A DNA stretch of 64,000 nucleotides from Jiangella aurantiaca (GCF_004349105.1 NZ_SMLB01000009.1:1-64000); one strand, 5' to 3'; counted from the stretch's first letter, positions 42,175 through 50,724 are shown. Numbers and translations: made by a program. Notes: generated from the letters alone by a model not told the origin.

Positions 42175-44943
42175 GTGGTCGCCCCGGAGATCTCGGCGCG
42201 CGAGGCCGAGGTGCTCGCGGCGCTCGGTGAGCACCTGACCAACGCCGAGATCGCCGCCAGGTTCGTCATCTCCGTCCGCACCGTCGAGAGTCACGTGTCC
42301 GCGTTGCTGCGCAAGTTCGGCGCGAGCGACCGGCGGGCGCTGGCCGCGCTGGCGCCTTCCGTTCTGCCGGCCGGACGGGCGGGTGGTGTGGCGCCGCCGT
42401 TGCCCGCCCCGCTGACGTCGTTCGTCGGACGCGAGGCCGAGCGGGCCGCGCTGCTGGAGGCCGTCACGTCGCAGCGGCTGGTGGTCGCGGTCGGCCCGGG
42501 CGGGGTGGGGAAGACCCGACTGGCGCTGGCCGTCGCCGCGGGCGTCGCGGACCGATTCGCCGGCGGCGTCTGGTACACCGACCTCGTCCCCGTGCCCGAC
42601 GGCGACGCCGTGCCGGCCGCGGTGGCGACGGCGCTGGGCCTGGGCGAGCAGCCCGGCCGGACCGCCGCCGAGACCCTGCTCAGCTGGACTGCCGGGCGCA
42701 CGGCCCTGCTGGTACTGGACAACTGCGAGCACGTGCTCGACGGCGTCGTCGGGTTCGTGGAGCCGCTGCTGGCCGCCGCGCCCGGGCTCACGGTGCTGGC
42801 CACCAGCCGGTCGCGGCTGCTGCTGCCGTTCGAGTGGGTGGTGCCGGTCGGCGGGCTGGGCGCCGACGCGGTGACGCTGTTCGAGCAGCGTTCTCGTGCC
42901 GGCGGCGTGGTGCTGCCGGCCGAGACGGCCGACCGGGTGGCGACGATCTGCGCCGCGCTCGACGGCAACCCGCTGGCGATCGAGCTGGCCGCCGCACGGT
43001 TGCCGGCGGTCGGCCTGGACGGGCTGGAGGGCGGGCTGGCCGACCGGCTCCGGCTGCTCGACGGCGCACGGCGCGGCGGCGGGCGGCACGGGTCGCTGCG
43101 CTCGGCGCTGGACTGGAGCCACGATCTCCTCGACGACGTCGGACGGGCGGTACTGCGCCGGGTCTCGGTGTTCGCGGCGCCGTTCCGCGTCGACGCCGCC
43201 GAGGCGGTGACCGGTGTGGCGCCCGGGTCGGTGCCGGGGGTGCTGGCCGCGCTGGCGGACGACAGCCTGCTGGTGCCGGTCGCCGGCGGGGACGGGACCC
43301 GGTACCAGGCGCTGGAGACGATCCGCCAGTACGGCGCTGAGCTGCTGATTGCGGCCGGCGAGGAGACCGCCGTTTACGCCGCCCACCTGCGCTGGAGCGT
43401 ACGCGAAGGGACGGCGCTGCTGGCGGCCGACGCAGCGGCACCGGACTGGCGCGGCCGCTTCGACCTCCTCGCCGACGACCTCCGCGCCGCCGTCGCCCGG
43501 GCCGCGCCCGCCCCGCCGAGTCCGGCCGTCCACGGGGCGCCGCCGACGTCCAGGGCTGCGGAGGCGGCGTCGCTGCTGGGCCGGCTCTGCCATCGTCGCG
43601 GGCTGCCGGCCGAGGCACAGCGCCGGTTCGAGCAGGCCGCCGCCCTCGCGCCGGACGACGCCGGTAAGGCCGCTCAGCTCCGCCTCGCCGCCGGATCGGC
43701 GCGCTCCCGGCTGGCCGGCGACGACGCGCTGCGACTGCACCTCGCCGCGGCCGAAGCGGCGGAGCGGGCCCGCGACACCGTCCTGGCCGCCCGGCAGTAC
43801 GCCCACGCGGCGGAACTGATGCACCGCTCCGCCGGGATCCTGGCCGAGGTGCCGCCCGCCGCGGCCGCGGCCGCCTGGCTGGCGACCGCCGAGCGGCTGG
43901 GCGGCGACGACCCCGGCACCCGCGCCCGGTGCGCCGTCGTCGAGGCGTTCGCCGCCGCGGACGACGACCCGGGCACCGTCGCCGTCACCGAGCGGGCGCT
44001 CGAGCTGGCCCGTGAGAGCGGCGATCCGATCGCCGAGAGTGCGGCCCTCGACGCGCTCACCGGCGTGCGGCTGGCGCGCGGCGAGGCGCGCGCCGCGCTG
44101 GAGAGCGCGCTGCGGCGGACCACGTTGCTGGCCGGGCCGCCGGATCCGGAACGGGGCTTCGAGCTGTCCGACGCCTACGGCATGGCGACGGAGTCGGCGA
44201 TCGCGGCCGGCGACCTCCGGCAGGCACGGCGGGCCGCCGAGACTCTGCGCGACCTGCCGTCGCAGCGCGAGGTCGCGCACGTCGGCACCGCGCGGCTCAT
44301 CGTCGTCATGGTGCTGGCCGGCGACTGGGCCGAGGCGATCGCCGTCGGGGAGCTGTTCCGGGAGAGCTGGGAGCGGGCCGGCCGGCCGCGCATCCCGTCG
44401 CTGCGCCGGGTGGCGGCCGCGCTCGGCGCTGTGCACGGTGCGCGGGGCCACGCCGCCGCGCGGGCCGTCTGGCGTGACGTCGAGGTAGGCGTGGGCTCGG
44501 CCGAGCGGCGGCCGCACGACCAGCGCGCCGTCGAGAGCGTCTTCGCCGCCCTCGAGGCGTTGCACCTCGACCGGCCCGCCGAGGCCGTCGACGTCCTGCA
44601 CCGGCCGCCGGAGGAGTTCCGCGGTTGGTTCGAGCTCATCTGGCGGCCGTGGTACGCGGCGCTCTGGGCCGAGGCCGCGGTCCTGGCCGAGCTACCCGAC
44701 GCGGCCGAGCGGATCGGCCGCGCGCGCCCGTTCACCACCGACAACGTCGTGGCCGCCGCCCTTGTCGACCGGGCAACCGCGCTGGCCGGCGGCGACCGCG
44801 ACGGCGTGCTCGCGGCCGCGGAGACGCTGGACGCGGCCGCCTGCCGGTACCAGTGGGCGCGCAGCCTGCTGCTGGCCGGCGGCGAGTACCGGCCCCGCGG
44901 CGCCCGAGCTCTCGCCGAACTGGGCGCGCCTACCACCTACTGA
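42175..44943 (+). CDS. Large regulator: N-terminal LuxR HTH, NB-ARC-type ATPase, TPR region
   Basis: 922 residues from the GTG at 42175; a longer frame from 42112 would read through the dispersed repeat. The LuxR HTH is at the N-terminus (ISAREAEVLAALGEHLTNAE, then VRTVESHVSALLRKFGASDR), the reverse of the usual LAL order. The ATPase has Walker A GPGGVGKTRLA, Walker B TALLVLDNCEHVLD, a sensor TSRSRLLLPFEWVVPV and GNPLAIELAAARLP. The C-terminal ~500 residues are Ala-rich helical repeats. It may control the FAD-linked oxidase gene downstream. Confidence 0.88.
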   Translation: MVAPEISAREAEVLAALGEHLTNAEIAARFVISVRTVESHVSALLRKFGASDRRALAALAPSVLPAGRAGGVAPPLPAPLTSFVGREAERAALLEAVTSQRLVVAVGPGGVGKTRLALAVAAGVADRFAGGVWYTDLVPVPDGDAVPAAVATALGLGEQPGRTAAETLLSWTAGRTALLVLDNCEHVLDGVVGFVEPLLAAAPGLTVLATSRSRLLLPFEWVVPVGGLGADAVTLFEQRSRAGGVVLPAETADRVATICAALDGNPLAIELAAARLPAVGLDGLEGGLADRLRLLDGARRGGGRHGSLRSALDWSHDLLDDVGRAVLRRVSVFAAPFRVDAAEAVTGVAPGSVPGVLAALADDSLLVPVAGGDGTRYQALETIRQYGAELLIAAGEETAVYAAHLRWSVREGTALLAADAAAPDWRGRFDLLADDLRAAVARAAPAPPSPAVHGAPPTSRAAEAASLLGRLCHRRGLPAEAQRRFEQAAALAPDDAGKAAQLRLAAGSARSRLAGDDALRLHLAAAEAAERARDTVLAARQYAHAAELMHRSAGILAEVPPAAAAAAWLATAERLGGDDPGTRARCAVVEAFAAADDDPGTVAVTERALELARESGDPIAESAALDALTGVRLARGEARAALESALRRTTLLAGPPDPERGFELSDAYGMATESAIAAGDLRQARRAAETLRDLPSQREVAHVGTARLIVVMVLAGDWAEAIAVGELFRESWERAGRPRIPSLRRVAAALGAVHGARGHAAARAVWRDVEVGVGSAERRPHDQRAVESVFAALEALHLDRPAEAVDVLHRPPEEFRGWFELIWRPWYAALWAEAAVLAELPDAAERIGRARPFTTDNVVAAALVDRATALAGGDRDGVLAAAETLDAAACRYQWARSLLLAGGEYRPRGARALAELGAPTTY

Positions 44944-44972
44944 CCGTTCCTACGGAGACCTTTCCGTGGTCG

Positions 44973-44991
44973 ATCCGTGCTCAGCACGGAT
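44973..44991. promoter_or_regulatory. Perfect 19-bp inverted repeat upstream of the FAD oxidase gene
   Basis: ATCCGTGC-TCA-GCACGGAT has 8-base arms and a 3-base centre. It lies 30 bases after the regulator stop and 116 bases before the oxidase start. It has no T tract, so an operator is more likely than a terminator. Confidence 0.5.
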
Positions 44992-45106
44992 GTCCGGCCG
45001 CCCTCGCCCGGCGATCGTGAAGTCATCGCGAAAAAGTTCCGCCGCGGATGTCGAGAACGGGTCCCGCTCTCCGACGTACCGGGTGAGACCGCCCAGAGGA
45101 GACGAG

Positions 45107-46420
45107 ATGACGATCACGATCCAGCACCAGCAGACCTCCGCCGCGACCGCACTCCGTGGCGCCATCGCGGGCGCCGTCCACGAGCCGGGCGACGCCGGGT
45201 ACGACGAGCACCGCAAGCCGCTGCTTCCGACGCTCGACCCGCGGCCCGACGTCGTGGTCGAGGCGCGCTCGACGGCGGACGTGCAGGCCGCGGTGCGGGC
45301 GGCTCGCGAGCACGACCTGCCGTTCTCCGTCCAGGCGACCGGCCACGGTACCTACGTCCCCAACGACGGCGGTCTGCTGCTGAAGACGACGGCGATGTCG
45401 TCGGTGTTCGTCGACCCGAGCCGGCAGGTCGTCCGCGTCCGGCCCGGCACCGTGTGGGGCGATGTCCTGGCGGCGACCCGGCCGTACGGGCTGGCGCCGC
45501 TGTCCGGTTCGTCTCCTACGGTAGGCGTCACGGGCTACACGCTCGGCGGCGGCATGGGCTGGCTGGCCCGCAAGCACGGCTTCGCCGCGGACAGCGTCCT
45601 CTCCGCCGACATCGTGACGGCCGACGGCTCGCTGCTGACCGTCAGCCCCGATCGGCACCCGGACCTGTTCTGGGCGATCCGCGGCGGTGGCGGCGGCTTC
45701 GGCGTGGTCACGTCGCTGGAGTTCCGCGTCTACCCCGTCGCACAGGTCTACGGCGGCATCTCCTGGTTCGACGTGTCCAACGCGGCGTCCGCGCTGCGGG
45801 TCTACCGCGACTGGGCCGCCGCCGCGCCCGACGAGATGAGCACCGCTGTCGTGCTGACGACGATCCCGGACGTCGAGGCGATGCCGGCCGAGCTGCGCGG
45901 CCGCCGGGCGCTCGGCATCAAGGCCATGTACACCGGTCGCGCCGACGAAGCCGAGCGGCTGCTCCGGCCGCTGCGACTGGCCGCCGGGCCGGCGCTGGCC
46001 GACGGTTACCGGAGCATGGACTACGCCGACGCCGCGATGGGCGGCACCCCGGCCCGGTTCTTCGACTTCTTCCCGGCCCTCGGCGACGAGGTCGTGGACA
46101 CGGTGGTCGAGGCGGCCGAGGCGGGGTCGACGGTGGAGATCCGGCACTACGACGGCGCGACCGCCCGCCCCGGTCCCGACGCGGGCCCGGTCAGCCACCG
46201 CGGCGTGCCGTTCAGCGTCATCCTCGACAAGCCGACCCCGGAGTTCGCGGACCGGCTGCGTCCGCACGGCATCGGCGGCGCGTTCCTCAACTTCCTCGCC
46301 GACACCACCCGGACCGCGGCCGCCTACACCCCGGCCGACTACGCCCGGCTGTGCGCGGTCAAGGCGGCCTACGACCCGGACCGCTTCTTCGCCCGGGGCC
46401 ACGCCGCCCTCGGCGCCTGA
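45107..46420 (+). CDS. FAD-linked oxidase (PCMH-type, 6-hydroxynicotine oxidase/BBE-like)
   Basis: 437 residues from an ATG with AGAGGAG upstream. The FAD domain shows VEARSTADVQAAVRAAREHD, the VQATGHGTYVP motif whose His is the usual covalent FAD attachment site, and GVTGYTLGGGMGWLARKHG. The cysteine used for a second FAD bond in bicovalent members is absent. The C-terminal ADYARLCAVKAAYDPDRFF is the BBE-type tail. It should oxidise a small organic molecule with oxygen; the substrate is unknown. Confidence 0.87.
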   Translation: MTITIQHQQTSAATALRGAIAGAVHEPGDAGYDEHRKPLLPTLDPRPDVVVEARSTADVQAAVRAAREHDLPFSVQATGHGTYVPNDGGLLLKTTAMSSVFVDPSRQVVRVRPGTVWGDVLAATRPYGLAPLSGSSPTVGVTGYTLGGGMGWLARKHGFAADSVLSADIVTADGSLLTVSPDRHPDLFWAIRGGGGGFGVVTSLEFRVYPVAQVYGGISWFDVSNAASALRVYRDWAAAAPDEMSTAVVLTTIPDVEAMPAELRGRRALGIKAMYTGRADEAERLLRPLRLAAGPALADGYRSMDYADAAMGGTPARFFDFFPALGDEVVDTVVEAAEAGSTVEIRHYDGATARPGPDAGPVSHRGVPFSVILDKPTPEFADRLRPHGIGGAFLNFLADTTRTAAAYTPADYARLCAVKAAYDPDRFFARGHAALGA

Positions 46421-46445
46421 GGACGCCAACCGCGACGGGAGAGTC

Positions 46446-47438
46446 TCAGCTGGGGCCGGCGTGGGCGAGCGCACGGACGCGGGCCAGGCGGTCGCGCCAC
46501 CACTGTTCACGTTCGGGGTCGGTGAGGCGGAACTCCGCCAGCCGCTCCGGGTCGGGTGGCGGAGGAGCGGCGGGGACGGAGAGCGACCCGCCCACCGGCC
46601 GCAGGCTGACGCCGTCGCCGACCACATCGCCGGTGAACAGCGAGAGCGTTCCGAGCCCGCACGCGTACGGCAGCTCCGGCAGCGCCGCCGCGAGCGCCAG
46701 CTGACCGGCCAGCCCGACGCTGGTCTCCAGCGCCGACGACACGACGCACGGCAGGCCGGCCGCCTCCGCGACCCGCAGCGCCCGCCGCGCCCCGCCCAGC
46801 GGCGTCCCCTTGACGACGGCGATGTCGGCGGCGCCCGCGACGGCGACGCGGAGCGGGTCGTCGGCGCGGCGGATCGACTCGTCGGCCGCGATCGGGACGT
46901 CGACCGCTCGCCGCACCGCCGCCAGCTCGTCCAGCGTCCGGCACGGCTGCTCCGCGTACTCCAGCCCGCCCGCCGCCCGGTCCAGCAGCCGCAGCGACCG
47001 CACCGCCGTGTCGACGTCCCAGACCGCGTTGGCGTCGACCCGGACTCGTCCCGGCGGGCCGAGCGCCGCCCGGACCGCCTCGACCCGGGCCAGGTCCTCG
47101 GCCAGCGCGTCCGGATGGTCGGCGACCTTGACCTTCGCCGTCGTACAGCCCGACGCTGCGACGATCTCGTGCGCCCGCTCCGGCCCGACCGCAGGGACCG
47201 TGCAGTTGACGGGGATCCGGTCGCGCACCGGCGGCGGCGGCGGACGCGTCGCCTGCTCGACGGCGGCCAGCAGCCAGAACACGGACTCGGCGTCGTCGTA
47301 GTCGGCGAAGGGGCAGAACTCGCCCCAGCCGGCCGGCCCTTCGATCAGCATGCCCTCACGAACGGTGATGCCGCGGAACCGGGTGCGCAGCGGGATCGCG
47401 TAGACCAGCGCGCTCGAGAAGTCGACCTCAGCGGGCAC
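46446..47438 (-). CDS. menC: o-Succinylbenzoate synthase
   Basis: 330 residues from the GTG at 47438, 3 bases after the vapC stop. The enolase-superfamily layout is complete: TTAKVKVADHP (Lys acid/base pair), RVDANAVWDV (metal Asp), LEYAEQPC (metal Glu), IAADESIRR (metal Asp) and IAVVKGTPLGG (second catalytic Lys). It dehydrates SHCHC to o-succinylbenzoate in menaquinone synthesis. No other men gene lies nearby. A dipeptide epimerase role is possible for relatives, but the ADESI and KGTPLGG pattern favours MenC. Confidence 0.88.
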   Translation of the reverse strand: MPAEVDFSSALVYAIPLRTRFRGITVREGMLIEGPAGWGEFCPFADYDDAESVFWLLAAVEQATRPPPPPVRDRIPVNCTVPAVGPERAHEIVAASGCTTAKVKVADHPDALAEDLARVEAVRAALGPPGRVRVDANAVWDVDTAVRSLRLLDRAAGGLEYAEQPCRTLDELAAVRRAVDVPIAADESIRRADDPLRVAVAGAADIAVVKGTPLGGARRALRVAEAAGLPCVVSSALETSVGLAGQLALAAALPELPYACGLGTLSLFTGDVVGDGVSLRPVGGSLSVPAAPPPPDPERLAEFRLTDPEREQWWRDRLARVRALAHAGPS

Positions 47439-47441
47439 CGG

Positions 47442-47864
47442 TCAGTCGACCGATCCAGCGGGCACGATCCACTCCGTCGGTTGGCCGGTGACTTCGGCGA
47501 TGACGTCGAAATCGCCGTCGTAGTGGACGACCACGGCGTCGTGTGCCACGGCGCACGCCGCGACGACGAGGTCGGCCAGCGAGAATCCGCGATGCCGGCT
47601 GACGGCCGCCATGCGGCGCTGGGTGTCGAGCGCTTGGGCCATGACGTCCGGTGTGATCGGGAGTTCGCTGTACGCATTGATCAACGCGGCCCGGCGTGCT
47701 TCGTAGTCGGCAGGAGAGACCGAACTGCGCAGCACCTCGAGGTCGGTGACAGCGCATCGGTACAGCGGCCGTTGCACGCCCAGTGCCTCGACTCGATCGG
47801 CAACCCGAGGTGTGGCAAGCCGGTGGATGACCGATGTGTCGAACAGGTAGCCGCTCAGTGCCAC
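47442..47864 (-). CDS. vapC: VapC-type PIN-domain toxin ribonuclease
   Basis: 140 residues. The PIN acidic residues appear in YLFDTSVIHRL, AVTDLEVLRS, SLADLVVAACA and VVHYDGDFDVIAEV. Such toxins cut tRNA or rRNA and are neutralised by VapB. The start overlaps the upstream vapB gene by 10 bases, the usual coupled layout with the antitoxin first. menC follows 3 bases after its stop, so it may be transcribed from the toxin-antitoxin promoter. Confidence 0.9.
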   Translation of the reverse strand: MALSGYLFDTSVIHRLATPRVADRVEALGVQRPLYRCAVTDLEVLRSSVSPADYEARRAALINAYSELPITPDVMAQALDTQRRMAAVSRHRGFSLADLVVAACAVAHDAVVVHYDGDFDVIAEVTGQPTEWIVPAGSVD

Positions 47865-48061
47865 GCCTTCTCCGCCTCGCGGTCGAGTTCGGCGGGCGTC
47901 AGACCGGACGCCGCGATGAGTTCGCCGAGTCGCCGGCGCGCCTGCCGCGCTGTCGTCGCACGGAGCGCTGCCTCCACCGTCTCGCGCTTCGTCTTGGTGC
48001 CGAGGATCTCAGCAGCCTGGGCCAAGAGACTGTCGTCGATGTCGATCTGCGTCTTCGTCAT
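47855..48061 (-). CDS. vapB: VapB-type antitoxin
   Basis: 68 residues from the ATG at 48061, with GGAGG 5 bases upstream. The ribbon-helix-helix part is TQIDIDDSLLAQAAEILGTK followed by KRETVEAALRATTARQARRR; the C-terminal ~25 residues (SGLTPAELDREAEKAWH) would wrap the toxin. A three-fold GATATC array directly upstream is the likely autoregulatory site. Confidence 0.88.
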   Translation of the reverse strand: MTKTQIDIDDSLLAQAAEILGTKTKRETVEAALRATTARQARRRLGELIAASGLTPAELDREAEKAWH

Positions 48062-48079
48062 AGATGCCTCCTGAGCCCG

Positions 48080-48113
48080 GATATCAAGCCAAGGATATCT
48101 TGCCGAAGATATC
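48080..48113. promoter_or_regulatory. Three GATATC sites at exact 14-bp spacing upstream of vapB
   Basis: GATATC occurs at 48080, 48094 and 48108. Each is a palindrome, and flanking AAGG/CTT bases extend the inner ones. The array lies 19-52 bases upstream of vapB in very GC-rich DNA, where three such sites in 34 bases are unexpected. It is the probable operator of VapBC and lies in the divergent gap with the lipase maturation factor-like gene. Confidence 0.6.
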
Positions 48114-48173
48114 AGCGACGGCGAGCGTTTGTTCGCCCGCAGGCCGGGCACCCTAGGGGCGGAGGCGCGTGCC

Positions 48174-49583
48174 ATGGACTTGTTCTCCGCCGAGGGCTAC
48201 TGGCTGAGCCGGCTGGTGTTCCAGCGGGCTCTGGCCGTCGTCTACCTCATGGCGTTCGTCGGCGCCGTCCGCCAGTTCCGGGGGCTCATCGGCGAACGCG
48301 GCCTGACACCGATCCCGCGGTACGTGGCGCGGGTGCCGTTCCGCCACGCGCCGAGCCTGTTCCAGTGGCATTACTCCGACCGCTTCTTCGCGGCCGTCGC
48401 ATGGCTGGGCGTGCTGTGGTCGGCGGGCCTGGTGCTCGGCCTGGCCGACGATCTGCCGGTCTGGGCGAACCTGCTCGTCTGGGCGGTGCCGTGGGCGCTT
48501 TACCTGTCGATCGTGCAGGTCGGGCAGGTCTGGTACAGCTTCGGCTGGGAGTCGCTGCTGTGCGAGGTGGGATTCCTGGCGATCTTCCTCGGCCCGTCGA
48601 CGGTGCCGCCGCCGCTGCTGGTGCTGGTCGCTCTGTGGTGGGTGCTGTTCCGGCTGGAGTTCGGTGCCGGGCTGATCAAGCTGCGCGGCGACCGGTGCTG
48701 GCGCGACCTGACCTGCCTGTACTACCACCACGAGACCCAGCCGATGCCGAACCCGCTGAGCTGGTGGTTCCACCGGCTGCCGCGGTGGGCGCATCGGGTC
48801 GAGGTCGCGGCGAACCACGTGACCCAGCTGGTCGTCCCGTTCCTGCTGTTCCTGCCGCAGCCCGTGCGCACCGTCGCCGCCGTCGTCGTCATCATGACGC
48901 AGGGATGGCTGGTGCTCAGCGGCAACTTCGCCTGGCTCAACGTGCTGACCATGGTGGTGGCGACGACGGCGGTGGGCGGCGGCCTGTGGTCCGCGCTGCT
49001 GCCGGTGGACCCGCCTGCCGAGCTGTCCGACATGCCGGCCTGGTACGCCGTCGTCACCATCGGGCTCGCCGCCGTGCTGGTGGTGCTGAGCTACTGGCCG
49101 GTGCGGAACCTGGTCTCCAGCCAGCAGGTGATGAACACCAGCTTCAACCCGATGTTGCTGGTGAACACGTACGGCGCGTTCGGCAGCATCACGCGGATCC
49201 GGCACGAGGTCGTCATCGAGGGGACTGCCGACGCGGTGCCCGGACCGGACACCGTCTGGCTGGAGTACGAGTTCCGCGGAAAGCCGGGCGACGTGCGCCG
49301 CCGCCCGCGCCAGTTCGCGCCCTACCACCTGCGGCTGGACTGGCTGATGTGGTTCGCCGCGATCTCACCGGGCTACGCGCAGCCGTGGTTACCGGCACTG
49401 CTGGCGAAGCTGCGCGACAACGACCCGCCCGTGCTGGCGCTGCTGCGGCACAACCCGTTCCCACACCTGCCGCCGGCGCACGTCCGGGCGCGGCTGTACC
49501 GGTACCGGTTCACCGACAGACGGGAGCGACGCGACACCGGCGCGTGGTGGCACCGGACGCTCGTCGGCGACTACCCGGTCTGA
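48174..49583 (+). CDS. Lipase maturation factor-family membrane protein
   Basis: 469 residues from the ATG at 48174 with GGAGG 8 bases upstream. Several membrane helices occupy about residues 15-320. The family pattern is visible in FSAEGYWLSRLVFQRALAVV, WYSFGWESLLCEVGFLAIF, FRLEFGAGLIKLRGDRCWRD, then TCLYYHHETQPMPNPLSWW. A soluble C-terminal part (from VNTYGAFGSITRIRHEVVIE) follows. In animals LMF1 helps lipases fold in the ER; bacterial members have no known role. Confidence 0.85.
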   Translation: MDLFSAEGYWLSRLVFQRALAVVYLMAFVGAVRQFRGLIGERGLTPIPRYVARVPFRHAPSLFQWHYSDRFFAAVAWLGVLWSAGLVLGLADDLPVWANLLVWAVPWALYLSIVQVGQVWYSFGWESLLCEVGFLAIFLGPSTVPPPLLVLVALWWVLFRLEFGAGLIKLRGDRCWRDLTCLYYHHETQPMPNPLSWWFHRLPRWAHRVEVAANHVTQLVVPFLLFLPQPVRTVAAVVVIMTQGWLVLSGNFAWLNVLTMVVATTAVGGGLWSALLPVDPPAELSDMPAWYAVVTIGLAAVLVVLSYWPVRNLVSSQQVMNTSFNPMLLVNTYGAFGSITRIRHEVVIEGTADAVPGPDTVWLEYEFRGKPGDVRRRPRQFAPYHLRLDWLMWFAAISPGYAQPWLPALLAKLRDNDPPVLALLRHNPFPHLPPAHVRARLYRYRFTDRRERRDTGAWWHRTLVGDYPV

Positions 49584-49624
49584 CGATGCACGTCCTGTTG
49601 GGCTGGCACGCGACGCCAGTGCGG

Positions 49625-49642
49625 CGTACAACTTCCTGTACG
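49625..49642. promoter_or_regulatory. YefM-YoeB operator
   Basis: CGTACA-ACTTCC-TGTACG is a perfect inverted repeat 20 bases upstream of yefM, with GTAC centres 12 bases apart. YefM operators in other bacteria are built from TGTACA-type cores at this spacing, as I recall. Confidence 0.6.
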
Positions 49643-49661
49643 TGAACCAGAGAGGTGCGAG

Positions 49662-49913
49662 ATGCGAACCATGACGTACTCGGAGTCGCGGGCGAAGTAC
49701 GCAGAGACGCTCAACGCGGTGACCGACGACCGCGAAGAGGTGATCATCACGCGAGCGGGTCACGATCCAGTCGTCATCGTCGCACTCGACGACTACCAGT
49801 CCCTGAAGGAGACTGCTTACCTACTCAAGAGTCCTGAGAACGCTCGGCGGCTCCTGGCTTCGATCGATCGTCTGGAGCACGGCGGCGGCACGGAGCGGAA
49901 CCTGGTGGAATGA
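49662..49913 (+). CDS. yefM: YefM/Phd-family antitoxin
   Basis: 83 residues; an ATG 9 bases in is also possible. MTYSESRAKYAETLNAVTDD and the VIITRAGHDPVVIVALDDYQ strand are the Phd/YefM fold, followed by the ETAYLLKSPENARRLLASID helix that binds YoeB. It overlaps the toxin gene by 4 bases (ATGA). The operator upstream supports autoregulation. Confidence 0.93.
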   Translation: MRTMTYSESRAKYAETLNAVTDDREEVIITRAGHDPVVIVALDDYQSLKETAYLLKSPENARRLLASIDRLEHGGGTERNLVE

Positions 49914-50170
49914 AGCTCGTCTGGGACGAGAGCGCCTGGGAAGACCACCTTTGGTGGCAGTCGCAGGACCGAAAGGTCCTCAAGCGCATCAACGCCTTGA
50001 TCAAGGACGTGCAGCGCAACGGCAACGAGGGCATCGGCAAGCCCGAACCGCTGAAGCACGGGTTCCAGGGCTACTGGTCGCGCAGGGTCACTGACGAGCA
50101 CCGCCTCGTCTACAAGGTGGCTGATGGGGAGATTCGGATCGCGGCGTGTCGGTATCACTACGGCGCCTGA
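49910..50170 (+). CDS. yoeB: YoeB-type mRNA interferase toxin
   Basis: 86 residues, the standard YoeB length. KLVWDESAWEDHLWWQSQDR, KRINALIKDVQRNGNEGIGK, the PEPLKHGFQGYWSRRVTDEH catalytic segment (Glu, Arg) and the terminal CRYHYGA (catalytic His, Tyr) are all present. It cleaves mRNA on the ribosome. Coupled to yefM. Confidence 0.94.
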   Translation: MKLVWDESAWEDHLWWQSQDRKVLKRINALIKDVQRNGNEGIGKPEPLKHGFQGYWSRRVTDEHRLVYKVADGEIRIAACRYHYGA

Positions 50171-50184
50171 CGCGGACATACGCC

Positions 50185-50208
50185 GGCCCCGGGCCTGCGC
50201 CCGGGGCC
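50185..50208. terminator. Strong hairpin between convergent yoeB and whiB
   Basis: GGCCCCGGGC-CTGC-GCCCGGGGCC has perfect 10-base arms and a 4-base loop. On the plus strand it is followed by a T-rich TTCTTCTTAG. It lies 14 bases after the yoeB stop and 21 bases from the whiB stop and can serve both. Confidence 0.8.
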
Positions 50209-50229
50209 TCAGCGTTCTTCTTAGTGGCG

Positions 50230-50517
50230 TCAGCCGGCCTTGACCATGTACTCGTCGCGTGCGGCTTCGAGCAGCCCGCGCCACGACTGGACCTCGGGAC
50301 GACGGCGGAGGAGGGCGCGACGCTCCCGCTCCGTCATGCCACCCCAGATACCGAACTCGGTCCGGTTGTCCAGTGCGTCGGCCAGGCACTCGGTGCGCAC
50401 CGGGCAGCCCAGGCACACGGCCTTGGCCCGGTTCTGCGCCGCACCCTGGACGAACAGCTCGTCTGGCTCAGTGCTGCGGCACGCCGCCAAGCTGGTCCAG
50501 TCATCGATCCATGTCAT
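50230..50517 (-). CDS. WhiB-family iron-sulfur regulator (WhiB4/WblA-like by context)
   Basis: 95 residues from the ATG at 50517. Four cysteines (AACRS, then CLGCPVRTEC) bind a 4Fe-4S cluster, and the GIWGGMTERERRAL turn with basic RRR follows. WhiB proteins act with sigma factors and respond to redox or NO. The neighbouring ponA2-like gene and two ArsA-like ATPases reproduce the whiB4-ponA2-Rv3680-Rv3679 neighbourhood of mycobacteria, so it is probably the WhiB4/WblA orthologue. Confidence 0.93.
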   Translation of the reverse strand: MTWIDDWTSLAACRSTEPDELFVQGAAQNRAKAVCLGCPVRTECLADALDNRTEFGIWGGMTERERRALLRRRPEVQSWRGLLEAARDEYMVKAG

Positions 50518-50600
50518 CCGGCTGTCACCCCCGTCAACTCGGTGAACACACCAAACCCTCTCTAGTTCACCCCGATGACGTGACGCTATGCAAACCCGGG

Positions 50601-50610
50601 GGTCATGACC
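50601..50610. promoter_or_regulatory. Palindrome GGTCATGACC in the whiB-ponA2 divergent region
   Basis: A perfect 10-base palindrome 84 bases upstream of whiB within the 221-bp divergent region. A regulator site is possible; function not shown. Confidence 0.3.
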
Positions 50611-50724
50611 AGACCCTGATTGACCCAAACCAATATCAGCCGCTTGGACGATGGCGGCCGAGCCGAGCATCTGATAGTTGGCGGCGCGCCGATTCTCGGT
50701 TAGAGCCAGTGTGGCATAACGACG

